Shown: positions 50,789 to 60,129 of the stretch, one piece after another | How the letters are laid out: every line of letters starts with the position of its first letter | Position numbering within the stretch: the first letter of the stretch is position 1 | Source of the DNA: CAMYLY01 sp036397755 | GTDB taxonomy: Bacteria; Gemmatimonadota; Gemmatimonadetes; Gemmatimonadales; GWC2-71-9 | Direction of reading: 5' to 3' | DNA: 64,000 nt | Assembly: GCA_036397755.1 (NCBI GenBank) | Contig: DASWII010000035.1 | Coordinates: 1-64,000, forward strand | Program-made: the position numbers and the translations under genes | The notes under the pieces: generated by a model | Database searches by the model: none | What the model was told of the DNA's origin: nothing | The model's input: only the letters and a program-made list of their open reading frames with translations

Positions 50789-52483
50789 ATGCGTTTGCGG
50801 CGGCAGGAGACCTACGACGTGTGCATCGTGGGCTCGGGCGCCGGCGGGGGGATGGCGGCGAAGGCGCTGTGCGACGCCGGCGTCAAGGTCATCATGCTCG
50901 AGGCCGGGCCGATGTGGGACAACACGAAGGACGCCGCGATGTTCAAGTGGGCGTACGACTCGCCGCGACGTGGCGCATCGACCCCCGAACGGCAATTCGG
51001 CGAGTTCGGCGCGAACCTCGGAGGGTGGTCACTCAGCGGCGAACCCTACACGCGGGCGACCGGCACCGAGTTCGACTGGTTCCGGTCGCGCATGCTGGGC
51101 GGCCGCACCAATCACTGGGGGCGAATCTCGCTGCGCTTCGGGCCGGACGATTTTCGCCGTAAGACGCTCGACGGCCTCGGCGACGACTGGCCCATCACCT
51201 ACGACGACATCGCGCCGTACTACGATCGCGTGGACCGCCTCATCGGCGTCTTCGGCAGTCGGGAGGGCATCCCCAACCAGCCGGACGGGATCTTCCAGCC
51301 GCCGCCACAACCGCGCTGCTGGGAACTCCTGATTCAGCAAGCATCCCGCCGCTTGGATATTCCCTGCATCCCCTCGAGACTCTCGATCATCACGCGGCCG
51401 CTACATGGACGGCCGGCATGCCATTATTGTGGCCAATGCAGTCGCGGGTGTTCCACCAACGCGAACTTTACGTCCCCGAACGTGCTCATTCTCCCCACCC
51501 TCAGCTCGGGGAACTTGACCTTGCGGGTCAACGCGATGGTTCGAGAAGTGACGCACGACCGGCGCGGGCTTGCGACCGGCGTGGTGTACATCGACAAAGA
51601 CTCCGGACGGGAAGAGCAGGTGCGGGCGCGCATCGTGGTCTTGGCGGCGAGCGCGTGTGAGTCCGCGCGGATCTTGCTCAATTCCCGCTCGAGCATGTTC
51701 CCTGACGGGTTGGCCAACTCCAGTGGCACCGTCGGCAAGTACCTGACGGATACGACGGGAACGGACGTGTCCGGCTTCATTCCCGCCCTGATGAACGGTA
51801 TTCCACACAACGAGGACGGCGTGGGTGGGGCGCATCTGTACATGCCGTGGTGGCTGGACAACGCCACACTGGACTTTCCGCGCGGATACCATATCGAGAT
51901 CTGGGGTGGGCGCGGGATGCCCGGTTACGGCTTCATGGGCAACATTCACAACTACCCCGGCCAGGACGGCGGGTACGGCCGGGCACTCAAGGAGGACTAT
52001 CGACGCTACTATGGGTCGATCGTGGGATTCTCCGGACGGGGCGAGATGGTGCCGAATGACGACTCGTACTGCGATATCGATCCCGACACCGTCGACCGGT
52101 GGGGAATCCCGGTACTACGGTTTCACTTCAAGTGGACCGATCATGAGCGCCTTCAGGTCAAACACATGCAGCAGACCTTCCGCACGCTGATCCGGCAGAT
52201 GGGTGGCGAGCCATTTGGCGACATGCCGTCGGCGGAGCGCGGCTACGGCATCGCGCCGGGCGGCCGTATCATCCACGAACTCGGCGTGACACGCATGGGC
52301 AACGACTCCGCCACGTCCGTCACCAACGCCTGGTCGCAGGCGCACGACGTCAAGAATCTCTTCGTGGCCGACGGCGGCCCTTTCGTGTCCCAAGCGGACA
52401 AGAACCCGACGTGGACGATCCTCGCCCTGGCGTGGCGCGCGGCCGATTACATCGTCGAGCAGCGGCGAGCGGGGGCGCTATGA
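50789..52483 (+). CDS. GMC-family oxidoreductase
   Basis: A 564-residue FAD-linked dehydrogenase. The N-terminal dinucleotide motif is IVGSGAGGGMAAKAL. LGGRTNHWGRISLRF is the GMC-type flavin segment, and the C-terminal GVTRMGND and VADGGPFVSQADKNPTWTI include the catalytic His-Asn region, where the residue after NPT differs from fungal oxidases. A cysteine cluster CHYCGQCSRGC sits at about residues 211-221. Its stop overlaps the next start (ATGA), so it pairs with the gluconate-dehydrogenase-subunit-3-like gene, as in bacterial sugar-alcohol dehydrogenase complexes. Confidence 0.92.
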   Translation: MRLRRQETYDVCIVGSGAGGGMAAKALCDAGVKVIMLEAGPMWDNTKDAAMFKWAYDSPRRGASTPERQFGEFGANLGGWSLSGEPYTRATGTEFDWFRSRMLGGRTNHWGRISLRFGPDDFRRKTLDGLGDDWPITYDDIAPYYDRVDRLIGVFGSREGIPNQPDGIFQPPPQPRCWELLIQQASRRLDIPCIPSRLSIITRPLHGRPACHYCGQCSRGCSTNANFTSPNVLILPTLSSGNLTLRVNAMVREVTHDRRGLATGVVYIDKDSGREEQVRARIVVLAASACESARILLNSRSSMFPDGLANSSGTVGKYLTDTTGTDVSGFIPALMNGIPHNEDGVGGAHLYMPWWLDNATLDFPRGYHIEIWGGRGMPGYGFMGNIHNYPGQDGGYGRALKEDYRRYYGSIVGFSGRGEMVPNDDSYCDIDPDTVDRWGIPVLRFHFKWTDHERLQVKHMQQTFRTLIRQMGGEPFGDMPSAERGYGIAPGGRIIHELGVTRMGNDSATSVTNAWSQAHDVKNLFVADGGPFVSQADKNPTWTILALAWRAADYIVEQRRAGAL

Positions 52484-53136
52484 GCGACCGAGCGACGAGC
52501 GGACGCGCCAACACCCAGGCGAAGCTCCGGGGGGCGGTCTCCCGACGTGACGTCGTGCGCGCCCTCGCGGCAGCCGGCGCGGCGTCGGCGTTCACCTGGA
52601 CGCCCGACGAAGTGGCCCGCGCCGCCGAGCACGCGCTGCGGCCCAATCTCGACTCGACACGCCAGGGAGCGGTCCCGCGGTTCTTTACTGCGCATGAATG
52701 GGACACCGTCCGATTGCTCGTGGACCTCGTCATTCCGCGGGACGAACGATCCGGCAGCGCTACCGACGCGGGGGTGCCCGAGTTCATGGACTTCATCATG
52801 CTCGACGGTGACAATGAACGGCGCCAGACGGCGATGCGCGGCGGCCTCGCGTGGCTCGACATCGAGTGCCGCGAGCGGTTCGACGCCGACTTCGTTTCCT
52901 GCACCACACAGCAACGCATCGCCGTGCTCGATGACATCGCGTATCCGGATCGGACCGCGCCGGCCTACGCGCAAGGGGCGGCGTTCTTCACAAGCTTCCG
53001 GAATCTGACGGCGAGTGGATTCTGGTCGAGCAAGATGGGGGTGATGGACCTGCAGTACATCGGAAACACGGCGCTTGCCCAGTGGACGGGGTGTCCCGCC
53101 GATCAGTTGCGCAAGCTGGGAGTGGACGGCGGGTGA
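52480..53136 (+). CDS. Gluconate 2-dehydrogenase subunit 3-like, Tat-exported
   Basis: A 218-residue protein. The N-terminus has a twin-arginine signal (VSRRDVVRALAAAGAASAF) and the body contains FFTAHEWDTVRLLVDLVIPRD, DERSGSATDAGVPEFMDFIM and FFTSFRNLTASGFWSSKMG. These match subunit 3 of gluconate/sorbitol-type dehydrogenases, which exports the folded GMC subunit by hitch-hiking on its own Tat signal. No heme-binding CxxCH cytochrome subunit is encoded here, so the electron acceptor is unknown. The ATG overlaps the GMC stop. Confidence 0.9.
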   Translation: MSDRATSGRANTQAKLRGAVSRRDVVRALAAAGAASAFTWTPDEVARAAEHALRPNLDSTRQGAVPRFFTAHEWDTVRLLVDLVIPRDERSGSATDAGVPEFMDFIMLDGDNERRQTAMRGGLAWLDIECRERFDADFVSCTTQQRIAVLDDIAYPDRTAPAYAQGAAFFTSFRNLTASGFWSSKMGVMDLQYIGNTALAQWTGCPADQLRKLGVDGG

Positions 53137-53159
53137 TCAGGGAGCGATAGGAACTGCAC

Positions 53160-54401
53160 ATGGCACGGGAGCGACTTGGTATCGGATTCGTCGGGAGCGG
53201 CTTTAATGCCCGATTCCATCTGCAGGCGTTCGTGGGGGTGCGCGACGGGGACGTGCGCGGCATCTGGAGTCCCAACAGACAGCGTGCCGAAGCGACGGCG
53301 CGCATCGCGCGGGCTTTGGATGTCGGGGAGGCGAAGGCCTACACCTCCATCACCGACATGGTCGCCGACCCGGCGATCGACGCGTTGTGGATCTGCGGCC
53401 CCAATCATGCCCGCATCGAGAACATCAAGGAAATCGTCGACGCGGTGCGGCACGGCAAGGGCGTGCTGAAGGGGATCGCCTGCGAGAAACCGCTCGCTCG
53501 CAACGTCGCGGAAGCCAAACAGGTGGCGCGGCTCGTAAAGCGCGCGGGCATCAAACACGGCTACCTCGAGAACCAGGCGTTCGCGCCCCAGGTGGTACAT
53601 GGTCACGCCCTGCTGTGGGCGCGCGGCGCGTCGTTGACGGGACGGCCATACCTCGCCAGAGCCGCGGAGGAGCACAGCGGGCCGCACATGCCGTGGTTCT
53701 GGCAGGGCAACCTGCAGGGTGGCGGAGTGCTCAACGACATGATGTGCCACTCGGCGCTGGTGGTGTGGCACCTGCTCACACAGCCCGGATCGCCGTTGGC
53801 GTCGGTGAAGCCGGTGCGCGTGACGGGTCACATCGCGAGCCTCAAATGGACTCGCCCGGAGTACGTGCGGCAGCTGCAGAGATCGATGGGCAAAGAGGTC
53901 GACTATGCGCGAGCGCCGGCCGAGGACTTCGCCAGCATGACCATCGAGTTCAAGACCGATGACGGGCAGACCGTGCTCGGCGAAGCCACGACGTCGTGGA
54001 GCTTCGTGGGCGCCGGGCTGCGCCTTTCCGCCGAGCTTCTGGGCCCCGAATACTCCTTGTCCTGGAACACCCTCGACGCGGGGCTGAAGCTCTTCTTCAG
54101 CCGGGCGGTCAAGGGCAAGACGGGCGAGGACCTCGTCGAGAAGCAGAACGCGGAAACGGGACTCATGCCCGTCGTCGCCAACGAACCGGTGGCGTACGGA
54201 TATGAGGCGGAGGACCGCCACTTTGTCCGAGCGTTTTTGGGACTCGAGGAACCGATGCTGACGTTCGACGACGGTCTGGAGGTCGTGAAGCTGCTCATGG
54301 CGGGCTACATGAGCGCCGAGAAACGGCGCACCGTGCCGTTCCCCCCCAAGGGACTGGACAGTTTCGTCCCGGCGGTGGCACGGGGCACCTGGAAACCCTG
54401 A
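53160..54401 (+). CDS. Gfo/Idh/MocA-family oxidoreductase
   Basis: A 413-residue NAD(P)-dependent sugar oxidoreductase, cytoplasmic (no signal). The Rossmann motif GFVGSGFNARFHLQAF, the GPNHARI loop and ACEKPLARN (the EKP motif with catalytic lysine) are intact. The helix GGGVLNDMMCHSALVVWHLL contains the metal-site-like D and H. It begins 23 nt after the subunit-3 gene, so the three form an operon that may oxidise a polyol outside and process a product inside. Confidence 0.9.
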   Translation: MARERLGIGFVGSGFNARFHLQAFVGVRDGDVRGIWSPNRQRAEATARIARALDVGEAKAYTSITDMVADPAIDALWICGPNHARIENIKEIVDAVRHGKGVLKGIACEKPLARNVAEAKQVARLVKRAGIKHGYLENQAFAPQVVHGHALLWARGASLTGRPYLARAAEEHSGPHMPWFWQGNLQGGGVLNDMMCHSALVVWHLLTQPGSPLASVKPVRVTGHIASLKWTRPEYVRQLQRSMGKEVDYARAPAEDFASMTIEFKTDDGQTVLGEATTSWSFVGAGLRLSAELLGPEYSLSWNTLDAGLKLFFSRAVKGKTGEDLVEKQNAETGLMPVVANEPVAYGYEAEDRHFVRAFLGLEEPMLTFDDGLEVVKLLMAGYMSAEKRRTVPFPPKGLDSFVPAVARGTWKP

Positions 54402-54536
54402 CGTGGATGAAGGGGTCGCCACGCTGGAGTCGGTTCGCATCCGCGTGTACCGCAAGGACCGCGAACCGTGAAACCCGCATCGCAACTTCGCGGGCGGCTC
54501 AGGGTACTTCTGTCACAGCTCCTACCCAACACACAT

Positions 54537-56174
54537 ATGTCACTACAATCTCACAGTCTCGCGCTTGTGGCCGCGCTAGCGATCGTCGCGCCGACCTCAC
54601 CCGTGTACGGACAGGCGGCGAACGCGGTCAGCGCCGCGACCCTGCGGGAACATCTTTTCACCATCAGTCACGATTCCATGGGGGGCCGAAACACGGGAAG
54701 CCGTGGCAACGCCATGGCCACCGCGTATGTGGCGGCGCGCTTCAGAGCAGCCGGTCTCGATCCGGCCGGCGACGATGGGACGTTCTTCCAGAATCTTCCG
54801 TTCGTTCAGGTCACGCTGCGGGCGGATGCCTCCATCATGGCCGGAAAGGAACCCATCCCGTTCGGCGCCGGCGTCGTGCCGGGCAATCGGAGCGATTGGG
54901 ATGCCACAGGCGTGCAGCCCCTGCACGGTGGTGCGATCGGTGACACCGCCAGTTGGCCCCGTGGACCGGAGGTGAAGGGGCGATTGGTGCTCTTCGCGAG
55001 CGGGGAGGTGAGCGGGAGGGCCGCGCGCGGGCTGCTGGACCAGGCGGCGGAAAGACTGCAGGCGGACGGCGCGAGCGCGGTGGGGCTGATCGTTGCCGAG
55101 CAGGGGCTGCGATTTTACGCCGCGCGGGCGCTGGGCACTTCCTTGGTGATGGAGGGCGGTTCGGCGGGAGCGCCCCTTCCGCAAGTCATGGTGAGCGAGC
55201 ACGCGGCGGCGACCATGCTGCGCGGAGATCTCGAGTCGGCAAGCCCGGGAACGACCGGTCCGGCGCTGCAGGGCGGCTATAGTTATTCCCGCAGTTCACC
55301 CGAGTGGCCGGTCCGCAACGTGGTGGGGATCCTGCGGGGCATAGATCCGGCGTTGAATCACACGTACATCGCGGTGACCGCGCACAACGATCACGTCGGA
55401 ACGACCTCGACCCCCGTGGATCACGATTCGCTATTCGCACACAATCGGGTGATCCGACCGCTCGGCGCCGATTCGCGCAATCGTGACGCGACGGCGGATG
55501 AGGCGAAGAGGATTCAAGCGATACGCGACAGTCTCGGCGCGTTGCGTCCGAGCCGGCGGGACTCCGTGTTCAACGGCGCGGACGACGACGGGTCCGGTAC
55601 CGTCAGTCTCATCGAGATTGCTCGGGCGCTCGCCGCGGGCGAGCGGCCGCGGCGTTCGGTACTGTTCGTTTCGCACGCCGGTGAAGAAATGGGGTTGCTG
55701 GGATCTCGGTGGTTCACGGAGCACCCGACCGTTCCGCGTGATTCCATCATCGGCGACGTCGACCTCGACATGGTGGGCCGCGGTCCGGGGGCGGCGGACC
55801 CGGAGTACTTGGAAATCGTCGGCTCGCGGCGGCTGTCCACCCGCTTCGGCGATCTCCTCGAGGTGGCCAACGCCGGCATGGCAGCGTCCTTCCTGTTCGA
55901 CTACCAGTTCGACGCACCGGGACACCCACTGCGATACTACTGTCGCGTCGACGCCTACAGCTATGCGCGGCACGGCATCCCGGTGGCGTCGCTCGGGCGC
56001 GGAGGGCATCCCGACTACCATCAGCTCACCGATGAACCGCAGTACATCGATTACGACGGGCTCGCCCGCGTCGCGACGCTCGTGCGTGACTTCGTGCGCC
56101 ACGTCGCGAACCTAGATGAACGTCCGCTCGTCGATGGACCCGTGGGTGACCCCGAGGCGCGGTGTGTCCAGTAA
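54537..56174 (+). CDS. Secreted M28-family zinc aminopeptidase
   Basis: A 545-residue exported metallopeptidase with a signal peptide (IVAPTSPVYGQ). A protease-associated (PA) domain lies between about 120 and 260 (LVLFASGEVSG, LPQVMVSEHAA). Zinc residues are visible in VTAHNDHVGT, FNGADDDGSGTVSLIEIAR, SHAGEEMGLLGS (the E-E pair), VDLDMVGRG and GHPDYHQLTDE. Typical M28 enzymes cleave N-terminal amino acids. The start at MSLQSHSLAL precedes the signal; an in-frame ATG 69 nt upstream would only add a basic tail. Confidence 0.93.
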   Translation: MSLQSHSLALVAALAIVAPTSPVYGQAANAVSAATLREHLFTISHDSMGGRNTGSRGNAMATAYVAARFRAAGLDPAGDDGTFFQNLPFVQVTLRADASIMAGKEPIPFGAGVVPGNRSDWDATGVQPLHGGAIGDTASWPRGPEVKGRLVLFASGEVSGRAARGLLDQAAERLQADGASAVGLIVAEQGLRFYAARALGTSLVMEGGSAGAPLPQVMVSEHAAATMLRGDLESASPGTTGPALQGGYSYSRSSPEWPVRNVVGILRGIDPALNHTYIAVTAHNDHVGTTSTPVDHDSLFAHNRVIRPLGADSRNRDATADEAKRIQAIRDSLGALRPSRRDSVFNGADDDGSGTVSLIEIARALAAGERPRRSVLFVSHAGEEMGLLGSRWFTEHPTVPRDSIIGDVDLDMVGRGPGAADPEYLEIVGSRRLSTRFGDLLEVANAGMAASFLFDYQFDAPGHPLRYYCRVDAYSYARHGIPVASLGRGGHPDYHQLTDEPQYIDYDGLARVATLVRDFVRHVANLDERPLVDGPVGDPEARCVQ

Positions 56175-56190
56175 CAACGGGCGTTAGGCG

Positions 56191-56670
56191 GTGACCCCGC
56201 CCCTCGATCCGCGGACGGATATCGGCCACGTACACCTCAAGGTGGCCGATCTCGAGCGGGCGCTCCGCTTCTACCGTGACACGCTGGGGTTCGAGGTCAC
56301 CCAGCGTATGGGCGACCACGCCGCGTTCTTGAGCGCCGGTGGGTATCACCATCACATCGGCCTCAACACATGGGAGAGCCGGAAAGGCGCGCCGCCACCA
56401 CGGGGGACGACCGGCCTCTATCATGTGGCCATTCGGTACCCGGATCGCGCGTCCCTCGCCGACGCGCTCCGCCGCGTGCGCGGCGCCGGGATACCGCTCG
56501 ACGGCGCTGCCGACCATGGGGTGAGCGAGGCGCTGTATCTGCGCGACCCCGACGGGAACGGCGTGGAACTCTACCGCGATCGCCCGCCCGAAGCGTGGCC
56601 TCGGAATCCCGATGGCTCACTGGCCATGATCACCGAGGCGCTCGATGTTGAGACGCTCCTGCGAGACTAG
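56191..56670 (+). CDS. VOC-family (glyoxalase/dioxygenase-fold) protein
   Basis: A 159-residue protein with one full vicinal-oxygen-chelate unit pair: IGHVHLKVADLERALRFYRDTLGFEV, then GLYHVAIRYPDRASLADALRRV and YLRDPDGNGVELYRDRP. Metal-binding residues (H in GHVHL, H in GLYHVAI and E in NGVELY) are intact. It resembles CatE-like glyoxalase/dioxygenase-family proteins; substrate unknown. The GTG start is 16 nt after the peptidase. Its stop overlaps the convergent hypothetical gene by 4 bp. Confidence 0.85.
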   Translation: MTPPLDPRTDIGHVHLKVADLERALRFYRDTLGFEVTQRMGDHAAFLSAGGYHHHIGLNTWESRKGAPPPRGTTGLYHVAIRYPDRASLADALRRVRGAGIPLDGAADHGVSEALYLRDPDGNGVELYRDRPPEAWPRNPDGSLAMITEALDVETLLRD

Positions 56671-57347
56671 CGATTCTCCCGGGGCCACACTTGCCCGGCG
56701 GCACCGAAGTGTAGCGTGACGAGTCGCTGATACGACCCGTCCGCCGCGCGCACGAACCACAGGCGCAGCGTCGGCACGCCCTCGACCGCAAAGAGCCCGT
56801 TGGACAGCGGAAGGAGCGGGCTCCGCGCCACCTCCGCAGCGCGCACCGTGAGCCAACCCCTCTTAAACTCGATGTCGTAGGGCCCGTATGTACCACCGTA
56901 GGCCCGGAGTATGCTGTCCGGCACCACCATCGGCTCGCGTTGCGCGGCCAACAGCCCATCGATCCAATCGAGTCGCTTGCCGGTGTCGGGATTGTAGATG
57001 TCGATCGCCAACGATCGCCGGTAGGCCGCCGCGGCCTCCTCGAGCCGCCCCACGGCCACCAACACGTGTCCCAACGCATCGGCCGCCGCCGCCGCTTCCG
57101 GAAACTCGGTCGCGTTCAGCTCGAGCGCGGCCACCGCGGCCCCCGTGTCCCCCTGCGTCACGAGGTCCTTGGCCACGTCGATGAGGAGCGACGGCGTGAC
57201 ACTCCGCGGCCGGGCGCCCCGCGCGCTCGCGAAGGCGCGCATGCCGCTCTCAGGGCCCTGCATGAACGCGCGCCGCAGCACTCCGTCCAGCGTGGTGTCC
57301 TGCGGCGCACCGCTCAGGCACAGGAGCAGTGCCACACCGGCGATCAC
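56667..57347 (-). CDS. Exported TPR-like protein
   Basis: A 226-residue protein with a short signal (AGVALLLCLSG). The segments LVTQGDTGAAVAALELNATEFPEAAAAADALGHVLVAVGRLEEAAAAYRRSLAID are two tetratricopeptide-like repeats, followed by a beta domain (LRAYGGTYGPYDIEFKRGWL and a final LHFGAAGQVWPREN). Databases link this tail to peptidase-associated domains, but I cannot confirm it. The GTG at 57347 is used; its 5' end lies 25 nt from the next gene, so the two are probably co-transcribed. Confidence 0.7.
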   Translation of the reverse strand: MIAGVALLLCLSGAPQDTTLDGVLRRAFMQGPESGMRAFASARGARPRSVTPSLLIDVAKDLVTQGDTGAAVAALELNATEFPEAAAAADALGHVLVAVGRLEEAAAAYRRSLAIDIYNPDTGKRLDWIDGLLAAQREPMVVPDSILRAYGGTYGPYDIEFKRGWLTVRAAEVARSPLLPLSNGLFAVEGVPTLRLWFVRAADGSYQRLVTLHFGAAGQVWPRENR

Positions 57348-57372
57348 GTACAGCGGCCCCGCAACACTCCCG

Positions 57373-58707
57373 CTAGAGCGTCCAACCGTCGCGGTACGCC
57401 GGCCGGATCAGCTCGGGCGGGATCGGCACGTTGGTGACCTCGCCCGTCTGAGGATCCAAGTCGAGCGCGCGCCCCGTCCGCACCGCCAGGTTGCCCAGCA
57501 ACACCATCTGCGTGAGGGGGCCCGCCGCGGTCGCGAAATCCGACCCGGACTTGGTTCCGGCCTTGATCGCGCTGATCCACTCGGCGTACACGTTCTCCAC
57601 GCGCGGGTACGTCTGCGGCAGTGGGTTGGCCGTGACCTCCTCGTGCTTTGCGGCATCGAGCAACCGCGGGTTCTCGCCGTACACGCCGGCCACGAGTTTG
57701 CCGTCGTCGCCGATCCACAGCTGCCCCCCGTCCCAACTTGGCGGCCAGGCTCGTGGATCGACGACCTCGGGAGGCGCGGGTGGCAGGAGACTCCCATCGC
57801 GCCACACGACCGTCACTCCCGGACGCGCGCCCTTCGGTCCGAACGCGTACTCGATGCGCGACGATTTCGGGGCGGTCTCGGCGTACCACTCCGTCACATC
57901 AGCCTGGATGCGCTCCGGATAGCCCAAATCCAACACCCAGAAGGCGGCGTCCATCGCATGGCAGGCCATGTCGCCGAGTGCACCGGTACCGAAATCCCAC
58001 CAACCTCGCCAGCGGAACGGGGCATAGGCCGGGTGATACGGGCGCTCCGCTGACGGCCCGAGCCAGAGATCCCAGTTCAAGGTAGGCGGTGCGTGATGGG
58101 CCTCGGTCGGACGATCGATCGCCTGCGGCCAGATGGGCCGGTTGGTCCAGTAGTGCACCTCGCGGACGGCGCCGATGAGGCCGGCGTCCACCCACTCGCG
58201 GATGAGGCGAACGCCCTCGCCGGCATGGCCTTGATTGCCCATCTGCGTGGTGACGCCCGCTCGGGCGGCTTCGGCCGCCACGGTACGAGCCTCGTGCAGG
58301 GTCCTTGTCAGCGGTTTCTGACAGTACACGTGCTTCTTCATCCGCAGCCCGGCCATGGTGGCCGCAGCGTGGACGTGGTCGGGCGTGGAGACCGTGATCG
58401 CGTCGATGCCGTCGCCTTCCTTGGCGAGCATCTCGCGGAAGTCGACATACCGCTTCGCCTTCGGGAAGGCCGCAAACGCTCGCTGTGCGCTCCGGGCGTC
58501 CACGTCGCACAGAGCAAGGACGTTTTCCCTGCCGACGCCCCGTACATCGTTCCACCCCATTCCCCCGACACCGATGCACGCGAAGTTGAGGGTGTCGCTG
58601 GGCGCCTGGTACCCGCGGCCCAATACGTGGCGGGGCACGATGGTGAACGCCGCCGCCGCCGACATTCCCTCCATGAACTCGCGTCGCGACAACTCGCTTG
58701 CACTCAT
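57373..58707 (-). CDS. Tat-exported Gfo/Idh/MocA-family oxidoreductase
   Basis: A 444-residue protein. N-terminal LSRREFMEGMSAAAAFTIVP is a clear twin-arginine signal. The Rossmann GVGGMGWNDVRGVG, TPDHVHAAAT and VYCQKPLTRT (QKP in place of EKP) motifs are seen, with the WGWWDFGTGALGDMACHAMD-type core (WRGWWDFGTGALGDMACH). Exported Gfo/Idh proteins of this type occur widely in Planctomycetota and Gemmatimonadota; their substrates are largely unknown. It precedes the TPR-like gene and follows the NupG-like transporter by 44 nt on the same strand. Confidence 0.92.
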   Translation of the reverse strand: MSASELSRREFMEGMSAAAAFTIVPRHVLGRGYQAPSDTLNFACIGVGGMGWNDVRGVGRENVLALCDVDARSAQRAFAAFPKAKRYVDFREMLAKEGDGIDAITVSTPDHVHAAATMAGLRMKKHVYCQKPLTRTLHEARTVAAEAARAGVTTQMGNQGHAGEGVRLIREWVDAGLIGAVREVHYWTNRPIWPQAIDRPTEAHHAPPTLNWDLWLGPSAERPYHPAYAPFRWRGWWDFGTGALGDMACHAMDAAFWVLDLGYPERIQADVTEWYAETAPKSSRIEYAFGPKGARPGVTVVWRDGSLLPPAPPEVVDPRAWPPSWDGGQLWIGDDGKLVAGVYGENPRLLDAAKHEEVTANPLPQTYPRVENVYAEWISAIKAGTKSGSDFATAAGPLTQMVLLGNLAVRTGRALDLDPQTGEVTNVPIPPELIRPAYRDGWTL

Positions 58708-58751
58708 GATCCGACTCCCGCGAAGGGTCTTGAACTCAATTTACTGGTCCG

Positions 58752-59978
58752 TCACGCGACCACCCGTGCGGCGGCCCTGGGTGACGGACGGAATGCCACG
58801 GCAAACAGCCCCAGGACTACGGCGGCCATGACGGCTGGAACGATCCAGACGATGCGCCAGTCATGCTCGAGCGCACCGACCGGTTGCGCGAGCTGATATA
58901 CCTCCACGACCTGCCCCGCCACCCACGAGCCGATAAACCACCCTACACCCAGGGTCACGAAGGCGATGAAGCCCTGCGCCGCCGCACGGATCCGTTCGCC
59001 CGCCTGCTGGTCCACATAAATCTGGCCAGTTACGAAGAAGAAGTCATAGCACACGCCATGAAGGAGAATGCCCCCGTAGAGCATCCAGATCCCGCTCTGC
59101 ACATCCCCGTACGCGAAGAACACGTAGCGAAGCGCCCACGCGGCCATACCGATCATCAGGATCCGCTTCACGCCCCAGCGCAGCAAAAACCATGGCAGAG
59201 CGATCATGAACACGATCTCGGACATCTGCCCGAACGTCATTTTGGCGGCGGGGGCCATCATCCCGGACTCGTTGAGGAAGAGGTTCGTGAATCCGTAGTA
59301 GAACTGCAGCGGAATCACGAGCAAGAACGATCCGATCAGAAAGATCGTGAACGAACGGTCCTGCATGAGTGCCAAGGCGTCCAGACCGAGGACGTCCCGC
59401 ACGCGAACGGGACCACCGGCGGCTCTTGGTGGCGTATGCGGAAGCGAGAGGCAGTACAACCCCAGCACGATTGACGCCCCGGCGGCGATCCGCATCGGCC
59501 ACGGCGTGGCCTCGATGCCCATGAGGCCGATGAACAGGCCCGCCACGATCCAGCCGATCGTGCCGAGCACCCGAATGCTGGGGAAATCCTTCGCCGGATC
59601 GTCCACGTTGTGGAACGAGATCGAATTGGTCAGCGCCAACGTCGGCATGTACAGCAGCGCGTATCCGATCAGCACGGGGTAGAATGTGCCGAAATCGCCG
59701 GCGGTCGAGACCCAGTACATCATCAGGCCCCCACCGATGTGGAGCGCCGCGAGCATCTTCTCGGTGGCGAAGAACCGGTCGGCCACCATCCCCACGAAGA
59801 ACGGAGAGATCATCGCGGCGATAGCCGTGGTGCCGTACGCGAGACCGATTTGTCCGCCTTCGAACCGGAGTGTCTGCCCGAGATAGGTGCTCATGGTGAC
59901 TGCCCAGGCACCCCAGATGAAATACTGCAAGAACATCATCGCCGAGAGGCGCGTGCGAACTGCTCCGGCGTGGTGCAT
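58752..59978 (-). CDS. NupG-type MFS nucleoside/sugar transporter
   Basis: A 408-residue membrane protein with 12 predicted helices. LSAMMFLQYFIWGAWAVTMSTYLG, SPFFVGMVADRFFATEKML and FHNVDDPAKDFPSIRVLGTIGWI are the wording of the nucleoside:H+ symporter (NupG/XapB) branch, which in this phylum is often found near exported sugar oxidoreductases. The late HGVCYDFFFVTGQIYVD and helix 11 are typical too. It heads a transcription unit with the Tat-exported oxidoreductase. Substrate could be a sugar rather than a nucleoside. Confidence 0.9.
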   Translation of the reverse strand: MHHAGAVRTRLSAMMFLQYFIWGAWAVTMSTYLGQTLRFEGGQIGLAYGTTAIAAMISPFFVGMVADRFFATEKMLAALHIGGGLMMYWVSTAGDFGTFYPVLIGYALLYMPTLALTNSISFHNVDDPAKDFPSIRVLGTIGWIVAGLFIGLMGIEATPWPMRIAAGASIVLGLYCLSLPHTPPRAAGGPVRVRDVLGLDALALMQDRSFTIFLIGSFLLVIPLQFYYGFTNLFLNESGMMAPAAKMTFGQMSEIVFMIALPWFLLRWGVKRILMIGMAAWALRYVFFAYGDVQSGIWMLYGGILLHGVCYDFFFVTGQIYVDQQAGERIRAAAQGFIAFVTLGVGWFIGSWVAGQVVEVYQLAQPVGALEHDWRIVWIVPAVMAAVVLGLFAVAFRPSPRAAARVVA

Positions 59979-60129
59979 GCCTGGATTCTCCGCGGAGGGT
60001 TCGCGCCAAAGTACCGGTCGGGCCCGAGGGGCGCCAGCGTGCTTGTCTCAAGACCTCGAGGCCCCCGCAGCGGCGGCCGACGCACCGGGACACAGAGCAG
60101 GGGTCCTCGCGGCCGCGGGCGCCCTTTCG

